From: Conchocele bisecta
Lineage: Eukaryota; Mollusca; Bivalvia; Lucinida; Thyasiridae
Direction: 5' to 3'
Assembly: GCA_029237695.1 (NCBI GenBank)
Contig: CM055266.1
Location: 111,803,370 to 111,867,369, forward strand
Length of the DNA stretch: 64,000 nucleotides
Both the position numbers and the translations under genes were made by a program. A model generated the notes under the pieces. It made no database searches. It saw nothing but the letters and a program-made list of their open reading frames with translations, and was not told the origin of the DNA. Positions 30,858 through 39,849 of the stretch are shown in pieces (position 1 is the stretch's first letter; each line of letters begins with the position of its first letter).

Positions 30858-31572
30858 ATCTAACGATTTATTAATTAATTTTAAGAAAATTAGCAATCAT
30901 TCTAACGATTTATTAATTAATAAATTTGATAATTCTAAAGAATTAATTAAGAAAATTAGCAATCAATACCAATTCACGATTGGAGATGCCCACTCTGCCA
31001 TAATATGTGGGCAGACAGGATTTGAAAAAACGGTTTTCATCCTAGACTTGCTCGAGGGCTCCTACCGCGATGCCTTTCGTCATATTGTGATCCTGTGTCC
31101 CACTGTGCGGCACAACGATACTTATCAGCGGCGAACGTGGATATGGACCGACCCTGAGGTATACGTTATTGACCCCGGTGATAGGCTTCACGATTGGTTG
31201 CGTGGTTTATATCAAAAATTCCAGGGTGAGCCCACCCTATACGTGATTGACGATTGCTCGGCCAAGGCGGCGATGACCAAAAAGAAGGACATGCTCTCCG
31301 AGCTCGCATTTTCTGGCCGCCATGCTAGGCAAAGCGTATGGATATCCACTCAAAAGTACAACGCCGTCCTCAAGGATCTGCGCGAGGAAACGAAATGGGT
31401 CGCCCTCTTTCACTGCAAGGACCGAGACTCATTCGATGACTGTCTTCGAGAGAATGACGTTATCCCAACGCGCGAGGAGCGCCTGGAGGTTAGACGGATG
31501 CTTTCGGAAACTAAGCACGCCAAGCTTTTGCTAAAGACTGATCAACCAACTACTTACGAAGTTATCTATTAA
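30829..31572 (+). CDS. ATP: Polinton packaging ATPase (FtsK/HerA-like), altered Walker A
   Basis: 247 residues starting MADTSQHSTKSND, overlapping the capsid gene end by about 29 bp. A Walker A-like loop GQTGFEKT lies near residue 63, Walker B TLYVIDDCS near residue 137, and SVWISTQKYNAV follows near residue 166, as in A32-type genome packaging ATPases. The Walker A glycine just before the invariant Lys is replaced by Glu, which would be expected to disturb nucleotide binding. The N-terminal 45 residues are two copies of a SNDLLIN..KKISN repeat from an AT-rich duplicated DNA segment, not typical of the family. The frame is otherwise open, so the gene may be recently damaged. Confidence 0.85.
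   Translation: MADTSQHSTKSNDLLINFKKISNHSNDLLINKFDNSKELIKKISNQYQFTIGDAHSAIICGQTGFEKTVFILDLLEGSYRDAFRHIVILCPTVRHNDTYQRRTWIWTDPEVYVIDPGDRLHDWLRGLYQKFQGEPTLYVIDDCSAKAAMTKKKDMLSELAFSGRHARQSVWISTQKYNAVLKDLREETKWVALFHCKDRDSFDDCLRENDVIPTREERLEVRRMLSETKHAKLLLKTDQPTTYEVIY
30860..30966. repeat. In-frame AT-rich tandem repeat in ATPase N-terminus
   Basis: Two imperfect units of TCTAACGATTTATTAATTAA followed by AAGAAAATTAGCAATCA, the second carrying an insertion. It keeps the reading frame. Confidence 0.8.
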
Positions 31573-31585
31573 TTTTATAATTAAT

Positions 31586-31696
31586 TAGCAATTACTGAAC
31601 AAATGCTGAACAATGCTGAACAATGCTTAGCAATTGCTGAACAATGCTGAACAAATGCTTAACAAATGTTGAACAAATGCTGAACAATGGTTAACA
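31586..31696. repeat. TGCTGAACAA tandem repeats
   Basis: About nine short units (AATGCTGAACAA / AATGCTTAACAA variants of 10-13 bp) lie between the ATPase stop and the next gene. Could be regulatory or simple slippage. Noncoding in the frame of either neighbour. Confidence 0.8.
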
Positions 31697-32471
31697 ATGT
31701 TAACAATTTGGTGCTCCGCTGCGAGCTTTGTTGCGAGCATAATGGTGATCATAAGTATCGGGTGGTGCGCTTGGCAATATGTTAAAGTGATGAGACTTGT
31801 TAGAATAGTTAAATTAATTTTAAGAAAAAAAGAACTGCGACGAACTTCTCGATCAGGTAATAGAAGAAACCTCAACTCCGACTGCCAACATAGATAATGA
31901 TCCGACAGAGCAATCGGAATCAACTCCAACGGCGTTTGGTATTGGGTTGAGTGCAACGACTCCGAATGAAAATGAAAATGCGGCGCGACGAGAGCGGCTA
32001 GCTGCGCTGGCTGCTGGGGGACAATCGGAGCATTATGTCGGTAGGCGTCTCTCAGTTTTTCAGGTGGATAAGATGTCAGATGCGGAGATCGATAAAATGT
32101 ATGCGCGATACGAATCTAGGTTAGGTGCGGAGATGACAAAAACTCTCGGAACGGCGGTTATTCATTTGTACGCAACCGCCGTTAGTATACTTCTCCCCAT
32201 ACCAAACACCGCGGGATTGATTGACGATCTAGAGACTGACCCTTTTATAGGTCACACTCTTAGAACAGCCTGCTACTCAATTTATCACAAGTTTGGAATG
32301 TACTTAGCTTCGCTGACAACCGCGTTGACCACGGGTAAACACTGTCAATTTGGACATATATGCCCACGAACAATAAGCCCTGAAAATGATGACACAAGAC
32401 ACACCCGCGAGAGTGACGGAGTTGAACCCGATTGCTCCAACCCAATCGAACCCAACTCCGCCACTGGATGA
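31697..32471 (+). pseudogene. Polinton membrane-anchored hypothetical protein, frameshifted
   Basis: The N-terminal frame from the ATG at 31697 encodes a membrane helix (AASFVASIMVIISIGWCAW) and a basic segment, then meets a run of seven A's near 31824-31830. The downstream frame (open from about 31835 to 32471) encodes TPTANIDNDPTE, a helical ARRERLAALAAGG block, then MYARYESRLGAEMTKTLGTA and TDPFIGHTLRTACYSIYH. I recall similar blocks in other Polinton hypothetical proteins, which supports one gene split by an indel in the A-run. Function unknown; position inside the capsid/ATPase/integrase block suggests a virion-associated membrane protein. Confidence 0.55.
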
Positions 32472-32923
32472 CATACCGCATATAAAAAATCCCAAAAGAC
32501 AGGCAGCTGGGCGGGCGGCAGCTGCCACCCGAAAAGAAAATTAAACAAGATAAAATACTCGCCGAGCTTCGAGAGGCTAAACAGTCGTTGCAATCGGGGA
32601 CGGAGACAGCAAAACATCTGAAGACAGAGTTGAGTACAACAACACCCCCAATTCACGAATTGGAAGCACACTCAACACCCAATCGAGGTTGGGCGAATCC
32701 GATTGAACCCAAATTCGTGAATTGGAGTTGGGTTGTTGGTGGTGGTCTGGCAGTTGTTGGTGCCTTGTGCGTGTGGAAATACCCCCAATTATCGAAAAAA
32801 CAACCAGCCAGTGTTCAGAAGAAAGTTACGAAACACCAATCGCGATTGGACGCGCCCCATTTAAACATTGATCGCGACCCCTTTTATATGCAAGAATGGC
32901 TGAACAAGATGGTAAAATGTTAG
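32389..32923 (+). pseudogene. Small Polinton membrane protein, frameshifted
   Basis: The first frame begins with an ATG at about 32389 (MMTQDTPARVTELNPI) and runs in a basic Ala-rich segment to a stop near 32543. A second frame, open from about 32525 to 32923, continues with KILAELREAKQSLQSG, a Pro-rich stretch, a membrane helix (WVVGGGLAVVGALCVW) and a closing DPFYMQEWLNKM. The start overlaps the preceding gene's end. Block order fits one protein broken by a single indel near 32535. No function assigned. Confidence 0.5.
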
Positions 32924-33096
32924 TGAATGCGCTTTATCACGCCGTGGTGATATCGGGTTTCAGTATCGGGTATGCTCGACTATCAAAGATGGCCCTAGGA
33001 GGATCCGCTCCCAAATTGGACTTTACTGTGAGAGACGTAGGGCTCGCGACCTTAGATGTAGCGGCCGTAGTTTTGGACCCGAGATTATCTAGTTAA
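32896..33096 (+). CDS. Small Polinton membrane protein
   Basis: 66 residues starting MAEQDGKMLVNALYHAV, with a hydrophobic segment (YHAVVISGFSIGYARL) and a closing DFTVRDVGLATLDVAAVVL. Intact. It overlaps the end of the previous gene by about 28 bp in another frame, as expected for tightly packed virus-like genes. Family unknown. Confidence 0.5.
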   Translation: MAEQDGKMLVNALYHAVVISGFSIGYARLSKMALGGSAPKLDFTVRDVGLATLDVAAVVLDPRLSS

Positions 33097-33133
33097 AGCT
33101 GGAATTCTACCAGTTAATATATGGAAAAAATAA

Positions 33134-33571
33134 ATGGCTTCAATCGCAATAATGATAGGTGGTGCGCTCGTAAACGCATTGGCGTTCAGCGGCAGCAACT
33201 TTCTATTCTCTAAACTAAAAAACAAAACTCGAACGCGGATGAGGAGAGTAAGCGTCACGATTTAGCTGTAGAACAACTCAATAGCGCAAAGGAAGCGTGG
33301 TCGAAAAAACGAACCGCCCATCTTGACTGGGTCAATGAAGAGCTTCGCCGCGAAAATCACGCTGCACAAAACTTTTCAGAACGTTGAAGAAGCCAACCAG
33401 CGAGTACGCGCTGGCATATCGGCACAAAAGTCTCGCGCCGCTGGATCGCGAGCCCCAACTTTCAGATTTCTATGTACCGTCAGAGCCCCAAAAAGACCGC
33501 GAGATCGCGTTCATCGTCGTGGGAATGGGTGTGGTGGTCTCGTCGGCTACTATATTCAATCGAGATTTTAA
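33134..33571 (+). pseudogene. Small Polinton membrane/coiled-coil protein, twice frameshifted
   Basis: The ATG at 33134 opens MASIAIMIGGALVNALAFSG, a hydrophobic N-terminus. The sequence continues in a second frame (RHDLAVEQLNSAKEAW, then WVNEELRRENHAAQ) and in a third (REPQLSDFYVPSE, then a hydrophobic IAFIVVGMGVVVSSA and stop). The order hydrophobic N-terminus, charged helix, SDFYVPSE, C-terminal membrane helix matches a protein type I know from other Polintons. Two indels, near 33215-33235 and 33385-33395, separate the three pieces. Confidence 0.55.
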
Positions 33572-33619
33572 ATTAATTATTTTAAATAACTTTTTTTATA
33601 AATATATATATATAGAACG

Positions 33620-33971
33620 ATGTCAGTTGACGAACTTTATTTTGCTATGATTGATGTAGGCTACACTGCCCTTAAACACCGCATGGTTGGTGCAAAGGGT
33701 ATGATTCGTCTGGCCCCGAGATTCTCTCGAGACGTGGCGGGAGGACGAAAAAGTGGCCACCCTTTTCGCAAAGCGGATGTTAGATTCCTCCACCAATCCT
33801 GGGGGATTATATTTTCCCAATTTCCTTCAGAACTTAACCCCCAATCGCGATTGTACTTCCAATAAAGGTTTATTATTATCGACGCAGTTACCGGACGATC
33901 TGGCGAGGGCATGTTGGAGATTGTCAGATATATTAGAATACATCGCATACGATGAACACGCGCAAACTTAA
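33620..33971 (+). pseudogene. Polinton hypothetical protein, probable frameshift
   Basis: The ATG at 33620 opens MSVDELYFAMIDVGYTAL and a basic stretch. A second frame, open from about 33740 to 33971, encodes LFAKRMLDSSTNPGGLYF and LARACWRLSDILEYIAYDE. Joint length is about 115 residues. It overlaps the integrase start. No domain recognised, and the single-gene reading is an inference from continuous openness and position. Confidence 0.4.
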
Positions 33972-34985
33972 TACCAAACTATCGGTTCGCCTAGCGCGCA
34001 AGCTAGCGAACACGTACTATAGCCCCCGCGGCTACTGGAAGGGACTCGCTGCCATCAAGAACCTCGCGGCGGCGACCAAGGTTTCAGAAAATGCTGTCAA
34101 GGAATGGCTCAAGAAGCAGGCCATCTGGCAGATCTATTTACCCGCGCCTCACAATATTTCGCGCCCGAAATTCGACGTGCCGGTACCGAACCAAGTTCAC
34201 CAAGCGGATCTCCTGTTTCTCCCTCACGATCGCGTCGGTCGTAAGACGTACAAGTACGCGCTGACAGTCGTTGACGTAGCGAGTCGTTATAAGGGGGCTG
34301 AGCCGTTGACCACTAAAGAGTCTAAGGAGGTGGCCGAGGCTCTCTCCCGAATATATAAGAGGAGTCCTCTCAAATGGCCGAATCTTCTCCAGGTCGATCC
34401 CGGCCGCGAGTTCATGGGCGCGGTCTCTCATCTATTGTCTAAGCACGAAGTTTCTGTCAGACGCGGCCGCGTCAACATCCACCGGGACCAGGGGATCGTG
34501 GAACGCTTCAATCGAACCCTGGCTGAGAGACTGTTCGGACACCAATACGCTAAAGAACTTGTAGACCCTCATTCGCGATCGAACCGTGTGGGTGGACCAG
34601 ATTGCCCGCCGTGGTCTCCGCACTGAACGAGAGGTGACCAGATTGATAGGTAAGAAGCCCGCTAGATGCTATCAAGCTTAAAAGGGTGACGAGCGAGCCC
34701 TCTGCCGTCTCGCGCGGGCGACCCGTTGGTTTAGAGGAGCAACGGCTTCCATCAGATATTGACGTCCGGTACCTCTATCAACCGGGAGAGCTCGAAGGTG
34801 GCAGCCGCCGCGCGACTGATCCCGTGTGGTCTCTCAATGTATATCATCTAGATCGATCTATTACCAAGCCCGATGAGCCCGTGCTCTACTATTTGGATGA
34901 TGGGCCATCTCGAGGGTTTGTTCGCGAAGAACTTCTCGCGGTGCCTTCTGACACTCAGCTACCCCCGGATCGTCAGAGTCTTTAG
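33952..34985 (+). pseudogene. INT: Polinton retrovirus-type integrase, frameshifted C-terminus
   Basis: The first frame (33952-34626, ATG start MNTRKLNTKLSVRLARK) contains a complete DDE core of the rve family. D86 is in VHQADLLFLP, D149 in LLQVDPGREF and E184 in GIVERFNRTL, giving the D,D(35)E spacing of retroviral and Polinton integrases. A helical N-terminal region precedes it. After about residue 200 the frame drifts (near 34565) and ends at 34626. The expected tail continues in other frames, including 34686-34985 with a small Tyr/Asp-rich domain (DIDVRYLYQPGELEGG) that may be the C-terminal DNA- or chromatin-binding part. Catalytic residues are intact, but the C-terminal region is broken by at least two indels. 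It converges on the polymerase gene 26 bp away. Confidence 0.88.
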
Positions 34986-35011
34986 TATTCTCTCAGAGTT
35001 CTTTTTTTTAT

Positions 35012-38000
35012 CTATCCTATAGGCTCGGTGTGTAACCCGTCTTCCATCACTCTCCTCTTGTCGTAGTACGCCGAGAGTCCTAATTTTTGTTGACAGTACG
35101 TCTTCATCACCCCGTTAATCATTCGGAATCCCCTGTTCTCCGCCATATCCCTACCCCCTTCGAGAGCACTCTTATACCTCCCACAAGTCAGATCGTTAGA
35201 TCTCTTCGACATCCCCTTGGCCGAGTGCTTAGATTTTCCATCACCGCTCACGTAGTAACACTTGCTACACAGAGCGATGGCTCTATCCCCTTCGAATTCC
35301 AGCTTGAACAGTCCCGGAGTTCTGTTGCTCCACACGTCCCACGCCAACCACTCGGTCTTCTCCTTATTAAACTTTCTCTTCATATTCTTTCTCACCACCG
35401 CCGCCAGCGTCTTCTCCGACAGCGCGAAGTACATGCTGTCAGTGTCCATCTGTATCAGTTCGAAATCTCCGCGATCCACGTACTTGTCCTAGAAATCGTA
35501 GTAGAACTCCAGCATCCGGAGCTTGGCCAACTGGTAGACCGCTATGCCACACTGAAACGGTCTGTTGATCACCACTCGAGTCTTCCTGCTCGATATCTCG
35601 TAAGCCTCCCCAATCTCCTCCAGGTCTTCGAACCACGCCGACCTCAGTGCCCGATCGACAGTCTTCTCATCCTTCGTATATGTGGTGTTCAGGTGTCTCT
35701 CTTGTGCCTCTATCAGCTTGCCACAACACGCGTTGCCAACCAGTTTGAATATATCCGCCAACACCGCCTTGCTCTTGTCGACGTCCGTCCGTCTAGCAGC
35801 GGTGACCTCTTTAGCGAACCATTGAAACGGTTTGCCGGGCGTGTAGTCTATCACCCTATGCACCGCCTTGACGATCAGACCGTGCTCCAGATACCACTTT
35901 AGCAGCGGGGAGTATATGATCATCTTCTTGGCGGACATTGCCCCCACGAGCTTTCTCTGTCCTTCGACTCTTCCTACCGGTCCCGGCCAGGTAGTCCTTC
36001 ATGTGCTGCGGAACCTCGCTCTCGTCGACTTCTCGATTAACGAACAGCGGTGACATTTCCGAGAACTTGTCTCTCAACGTTTCAGGGACCTCTATATCCA
36101 ACTCCGCAAATCCGAACCACTTTTCACTCCTGACCTCCCTCACGAAACGGTCTATATACGACTGTCTTTCCGGGTCGTCACACGTCCATATCTGCTCTTC
36201 ACCACACGGCATGTCCTTCGACAGAGTAGATAGGTATAGAGCATTGGCATCGTACCCTAGCACCGCCTTGCACATCTTCTCCTCCCGACTCCCCACCTGA
36301 CCCCTGATCGTCGACCTTCCAGCCTCGGCGTATCTGGAGAATACTATGGACGGACCACCGACCAATCCCTGCTTCATCATCTCGTAAGTTTCAGACTTCG
36401 GTGACCACAGCTCGGGCGTGTCCGCCTTCCCATCGATCGACCCGCGGAGTAGGTACTGAAGGGAAACACCGGGTAGAGACACGGCATCCTTGAGTATGTC
36501 CACACCTCTTCCCCTGTAGAACTCCGTCATTTTATTCAGAGCCTCCAGAACGGTCCTACATCCAAGTCGTTGTAGTGTTGCAACCATTCCTTGAACGTCT
36601 TCATCCCCTTTTCTCGGAATACCTTCTTACACTCTTTCCACTCGGACAACGACAGTAGGAACTCACCCTTCAACTTCGAGTACCACTCGGGATAGTCTGG
36701 CAGCCCCGGATGGTCGAGCTTGTCCGCGCTATCGAACCACTCGTACGGAAAGTGAGACTTTACCGTTTTACAGTCGTACGCCTTAACCCATCGGTCGTAC
36801 GTGGTACCGGGTCCCAGATACTGGATGATGTCGAGAAATCTAAACTCCGGGGTAAACAGAAACATCGTCGTGCTGGCTCTCTTTCCGACCATCACCTTAT
36901 TCACGGTGGCCGCCAACTTCTCTACAAAGTACTGCTTGATGAGGTTCAGGTCGTACCTGCTACAGTTGAACCCCACCACCGGGACTTGGTCAATCCAAGA
37001 AATAATCTTTGCTTGCTGAGACTTCGATAACATATCTATGTCGGCCGGCAGATACTTCTTCCTAACCCCCTCCCTGATTGCCTTGCCTCTCATCTGCAGC
37101 TCGGTCACGAACTTCTCGACTAGCGTGTCGGGATCTCGTTCGCATAGGTGTGTGATCCCTTCATGCATCGTATCCCCCAACGACACCGATATAGGAACGT
37201 GCTCGACCTCGAAGGTCAGGTCTTTGGTCGGTCGCGTGATTTTTGACTTGTCGAGATACGCCTCGAAGTCGTAGACTATCTGGTGGGGGTACAGAGTCGT
37301 CTCCTCCTCGCGTGGCGATTGTGGATAGTAGGTATTCACCTCATTCAACCACTCGCACTCCCACATCACCACCAGCTCGTAACCCGCCTTCCTTATCTTG
37401 GCGTCTTGAATTTTCGTCCTCTTGTACAGCGATCTCGCGTTACCTCTCATGCAATGCCTCGGACACCCGTGCCAGTAGCATCCGTGAAACTGAAACACGG
37501 TCTCGGTCTCGTGACAGTAACCGTCGACCGGATCACCGGCCACCCACCTCTCACCACCGTGACCGCAGTTGGCGTAATGTATGTGCTTTCCCACCCTCTC
37601 TTCTCTGCTCAACCATTGAATCGACCTCACACTCGCTGACCCCTTAGGATAGAACGCCTTCTCGTAGGTCGACTGTGGTCTCTCTACCCTCTTACCTGGA
37701 CATGTCACCACGGTCTTCCCACCCATGCAGGTGGTCGCGTGCCTGTGCATGTTACACGACTTTGTGAACCGTTGTTGACATCCGGTGCACCCGTACTCGT
37801 TCGTCATCTTGCGGAGATTCGTTATGAGGAACGAGTGACCTCCAAACATTCCTATCGTCATTGTCTTCCCCCTAACCACGTCGTAATTTGCCGGAACCTT
37901 CATGAGGTACCACACTCCATCGGCGGTGGGCTCGTACACGCGAATACCCAGCTTGAAGCGCTCTTCGACCTTCTTAATATCGTCCAGGGGAATTCCCTGG

Positions 38001-38215
38001 CTACCCGGTCCGTTATCATGCCTGAGATATTCGCGAGCCAGAGCTCGTGCCTTCTCACAACAGCGGTCTGGTCTCTCTCCACGTTGGATGGCTATGCACC
38101 TAAACAGACACAAGTAGTCGTCGTACGTGTCGACGGAATACATTCCCTTTTTCTGTCTTAACCAGTCTGGGAGTTTTCCCGCTCCCATGAGAAGTTGTTG
38201 AGCGTCGATGATCAT
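35012..38215 (-). pseudogene. pPolB: Protein-primed family B DNA polymerase, interrupted
   Basis: Start taken at ATG 38215 (MIIDAQQLLMGAG); a GTG six bases upstream overlaps the previous gene's stop. Domains in order: an N-terminal part with DDYLCLFRC near residue 35 and GGHSFLI near 127 (OTU-like pattern, tentative); a zinc-finger-like CxxC..H..C at about 143-163; a nuclease-like block with HGCYWHGC near 245 and a basic YELVVMWECEW; then 3'-5' exonuclease motifs DFE (about 337), GFNCSRYD (about 426) and the YDRWVKAYD region. The polymerase palm follows with DANALYLS (motif A), KLVGNACCGK (motif B) and MDTDSMYF (motif C). Lesions: frameshifts near 36540-36590 and 35935-35960, and an in-frame TAG at 35489-35491 just before motif C. 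Such polymerases replicate linear genomes from protein primers at the termini. This copy should be inactive as written. Confidence 0.92.
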
Positions 38216-38217
38216 CT

Positions 38218-38943
38218 TCACCTCGACCGATATCCAACGAACGAAGGTCCATTTTGTGTTTGTCTATCGACTTTGTCGATGTCCATTCGACCTTTCTCTC
38301 TATCGGATATCCAACTCTCGGCTTTGGCGATCTCGTTTATCCACGGACTGCCCTTTGATTGTTTGTGATAGATCATAGTAGCGTCGGTCTCTATGTTCCT
38401 AATACGATACGAGCACGAATACCTCAGGTAACATGCCGTGGTCATCTCTGGGCGAATTTTATTCATTATACGATTAGCGATCTCCCCGTCTACCCCCCTC
38501 TCGAAAGTCCATACTATCTTTCTCCTACCCCTATCAACAGTTTCCCTAACTTCGGCTTCTTCGGCGAGAATCCTGGGACCCTCCTCCACCAAAGCTCTGG
38601 CGATATCTCTCCTCTTCTTGGGAGGTCCCCCCACCAACCCTTGATAAATCTTATTGTAGTACGCCTTGTATAGGGGTTTTCTACGTGCGCTGGGATCTTC
38701 TTTTACACGCTGCGCGTAAGCGGTGGCGCGCAGACTGGCCGTCGTCTCGTTCTCCAATTTCTCGGAGCGTTTTTCTGGGTCGACGGGCAGTCGTCCGGTC
38801 GAAACCGCACGCCGCAGCCTCTCCTCGTATACGACGGCTCGCGCGTCACTTATCCTATCTGCTATATCTTTCTTGAGTCTCAAACCTCTTAGGGAAATAC
38901 CCCAACTCTTAGCTTGCTCTCTCATTTGCTTTATGGTAGGCAT
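38218..38943 (-). CDS. Basic Polinton protein overlapping the polymerase start
   Basis: 241 residues from ATG 38943 (MPTIKQMREQAKSWGIS); an upstream in-frame ATG at 38979 adds 12 hydrophobic residues lying in the AT-rich flank and is less likely. The first 35 residues resemble a SAP-like helix-extended-helix DNA-binding motif (REQAKSWGISLRGLRLKKDI). The protein is strongly basic and mostly helical, with a C-terminal region containing YLRYSCSYRIRNIETDA. Intact. It is the first gene inside the right terminus, and its stop lies two bases from the polymerase ATG, so the two should be co-expressed. Candidate roles are terminal DNA binding, or priming together with the polymerase; no direct evidence. 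Confidence 0.65.
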   Translation of the reverse strand: MPTIKQMREQAKSWGISLRGLRLKKDIADRISDARAVVYEERLRRAVSTGRLPVDPEKRSEKLENETTASLRATAYAQRVKEDPSARRKPLYKAYYNKIYQGLVGGPPKKRRDIARALVEEGPRILAEEAEVRETVDRGRRKIVWTFERGVDGEIANRIMNKIRPEMTTACYLRYSCSYRIRNIETDATMIYHKQSKGSPWINEIAKAESWISDREKGRMDIDKVDRQTQNGPSFVGYRSR

Positions 38944-38984
38944 TATACTGAGTATAACCAATATATTTTTTATCTTCAATAGGG

Positions 38985-39260
38985 TGTAAGTTTATATTTA
39001 TTCGTAATAAATATATGACAGATTGTTGTATATATATTTTCTGAGTATATGGATAACTTGTCTTTAATAGGGTGTCAGTATATATTTGTGACAGATTGCT
39101 GTAAAATACTGAGTATAACTTATGGATTTCTTATCTTCAATAGGTGTCAGTTGTTATTTTATTCGTAATAAAAGTATGACAGATTGTTGTATATATATAT
39201 ACTGAGTATAACATAGGGATTCTTATCTCTAATAGGGTGTATCTTCTCATGTCATAAATA
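38985..39260. repeat. Subterminal ~80-100-bp direct repeats
   Basis: About three and a half diverged units of the type AATAGGGTGT..ATTCGTAATAAA..TATGACAGATTGTTGTATATATATACTGAGTATAA. The last one merges into the right terminal repeat. The left end has only one equivalent unit, so the arrangement is asymmetric. Confidence 0.75.
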
Positions 39261-39386
39261 TATGGTCTCGCGGTAGTAGTATATAAGAGTCACAAATGAT
39301 ACCACCATCATGCTGTGGAAGGTGCCGCGCGTAGCTGGCACCTTCCATAGGTGATGGTGGTATCATTGTGACTCTTATATACTACT
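39191..39386. repeat. Polinton right terminal inverted repeat
   Basis: Complement of 21591-21785 with one substitution noticed. The outer 112 bp (39275-39386) forms the same hairpin as at the left end. Confidence 0.95.
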
Positions 39387-39429
39387 TGGGCAGCTCCCAG
39401 GGTGTCCGGTTTGGAGACGTTCCACTGTA
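39387..39429. repeat. Right half of the F2 MITE split by the Polinton
   Basis: TGGGC (39387-39391) is the right target-duplication copy. It is followed by AGCTCCCAGGGTGTCCGG and the normal F2 end GACGTTCCACTGTA. Joining both halves after removing one TGGGC recreates an F2 element like that at 21430-21496. Confidence 0.85.
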
Positions 39430-39452
39430 TTTGTCCGTATCCTCGCACATAC

Positions 39453-39670
39453 CATCCCGTCTTTGCAGCGACCGGGTCGCGTTCGGCTAGGGTCCGAAGC
39501 AGAAATCGGCCCGTGTGGTTCTCCGAGAGGCAGTAGGGCACGATGAAGTAGCTCCCCGGATCCAGATCGAACCGCCCGCTCACCTCCCGGGCGGAGTCAC
39601 TTGGGCCCGCCTCGTCGACGAAGGACAGCTTGGAGAGGTTCCGCTTCTCGTCTCTACTTGGATTTTTACA
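39453..39670 (-). CDS. Calpain-family protein, exon with domain III end
   Basis: 218 bp between a TTGCAG acceptor and a GTATGT donor. It begins in phase 0 (CKNPSRDEKRNLSKL) and ends in phase 2. SAREVSGRFDLDPGSYFIVP and GRFLLRTLAERD are the C-terminal strands of the calpain C2-like domain III. It is the last exon of the gene I can recognise. The next intron holds an F2 MITE and the whole Polinton. Downstream exons, if any, should lie left of 21.59 kb but were not identified. Confidence 0.85.
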
Positions 39671-39849
39671 CTGCAACATGCAAAATACATAACGTAACGT
39701 AACAGACCATAACATTATAACACCTGGAGCGAATTTGATCACTATGATTACGTATTGCGGTAACCGTACGTCAAATGAAGAAAATGAAGACGCTCCATAT
39801 GCCGTTCCTATTGCAAAGCAATGATGTCACTTGGACGGCATCATGTTTT

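Larger units (their letters stand above)
21591..39386. mobile_element. Polinton/Maverick (adintovirus-like) integrated element
   Basis: A 17.8-kb element bounded by inverted repeats of about 195 bp starting AGTAGTATATAAGAGTCACA and ending with the complement. It is flanked by TGGGC direct repeats and encodes the Polinton hallmark set: protein-primed DNA polymerase, DDE integrase, packaging ATPase, double jelly-roll capsid protein and penton-like protein, plus small accessory proteins. Polinton target duplications are usually 6 bp; here five bases are unambiguous and a sixth depends on where the shared A is assigned. Polintons are held to be both transposons and virus-like entities. This copy looks defective, because most long genes carry frameshifts. 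No adenovirus-type protease gene was recognised. Confidence 0.92.

Noticed and set aside
35087..35902. Plus-strand frame of 271 codons opposite the polymerase
   Set aside because: It lies antisense to well-conserved polymerase motifs and has no domain content, so it is a shadow frame of GC-richer coding DNA.
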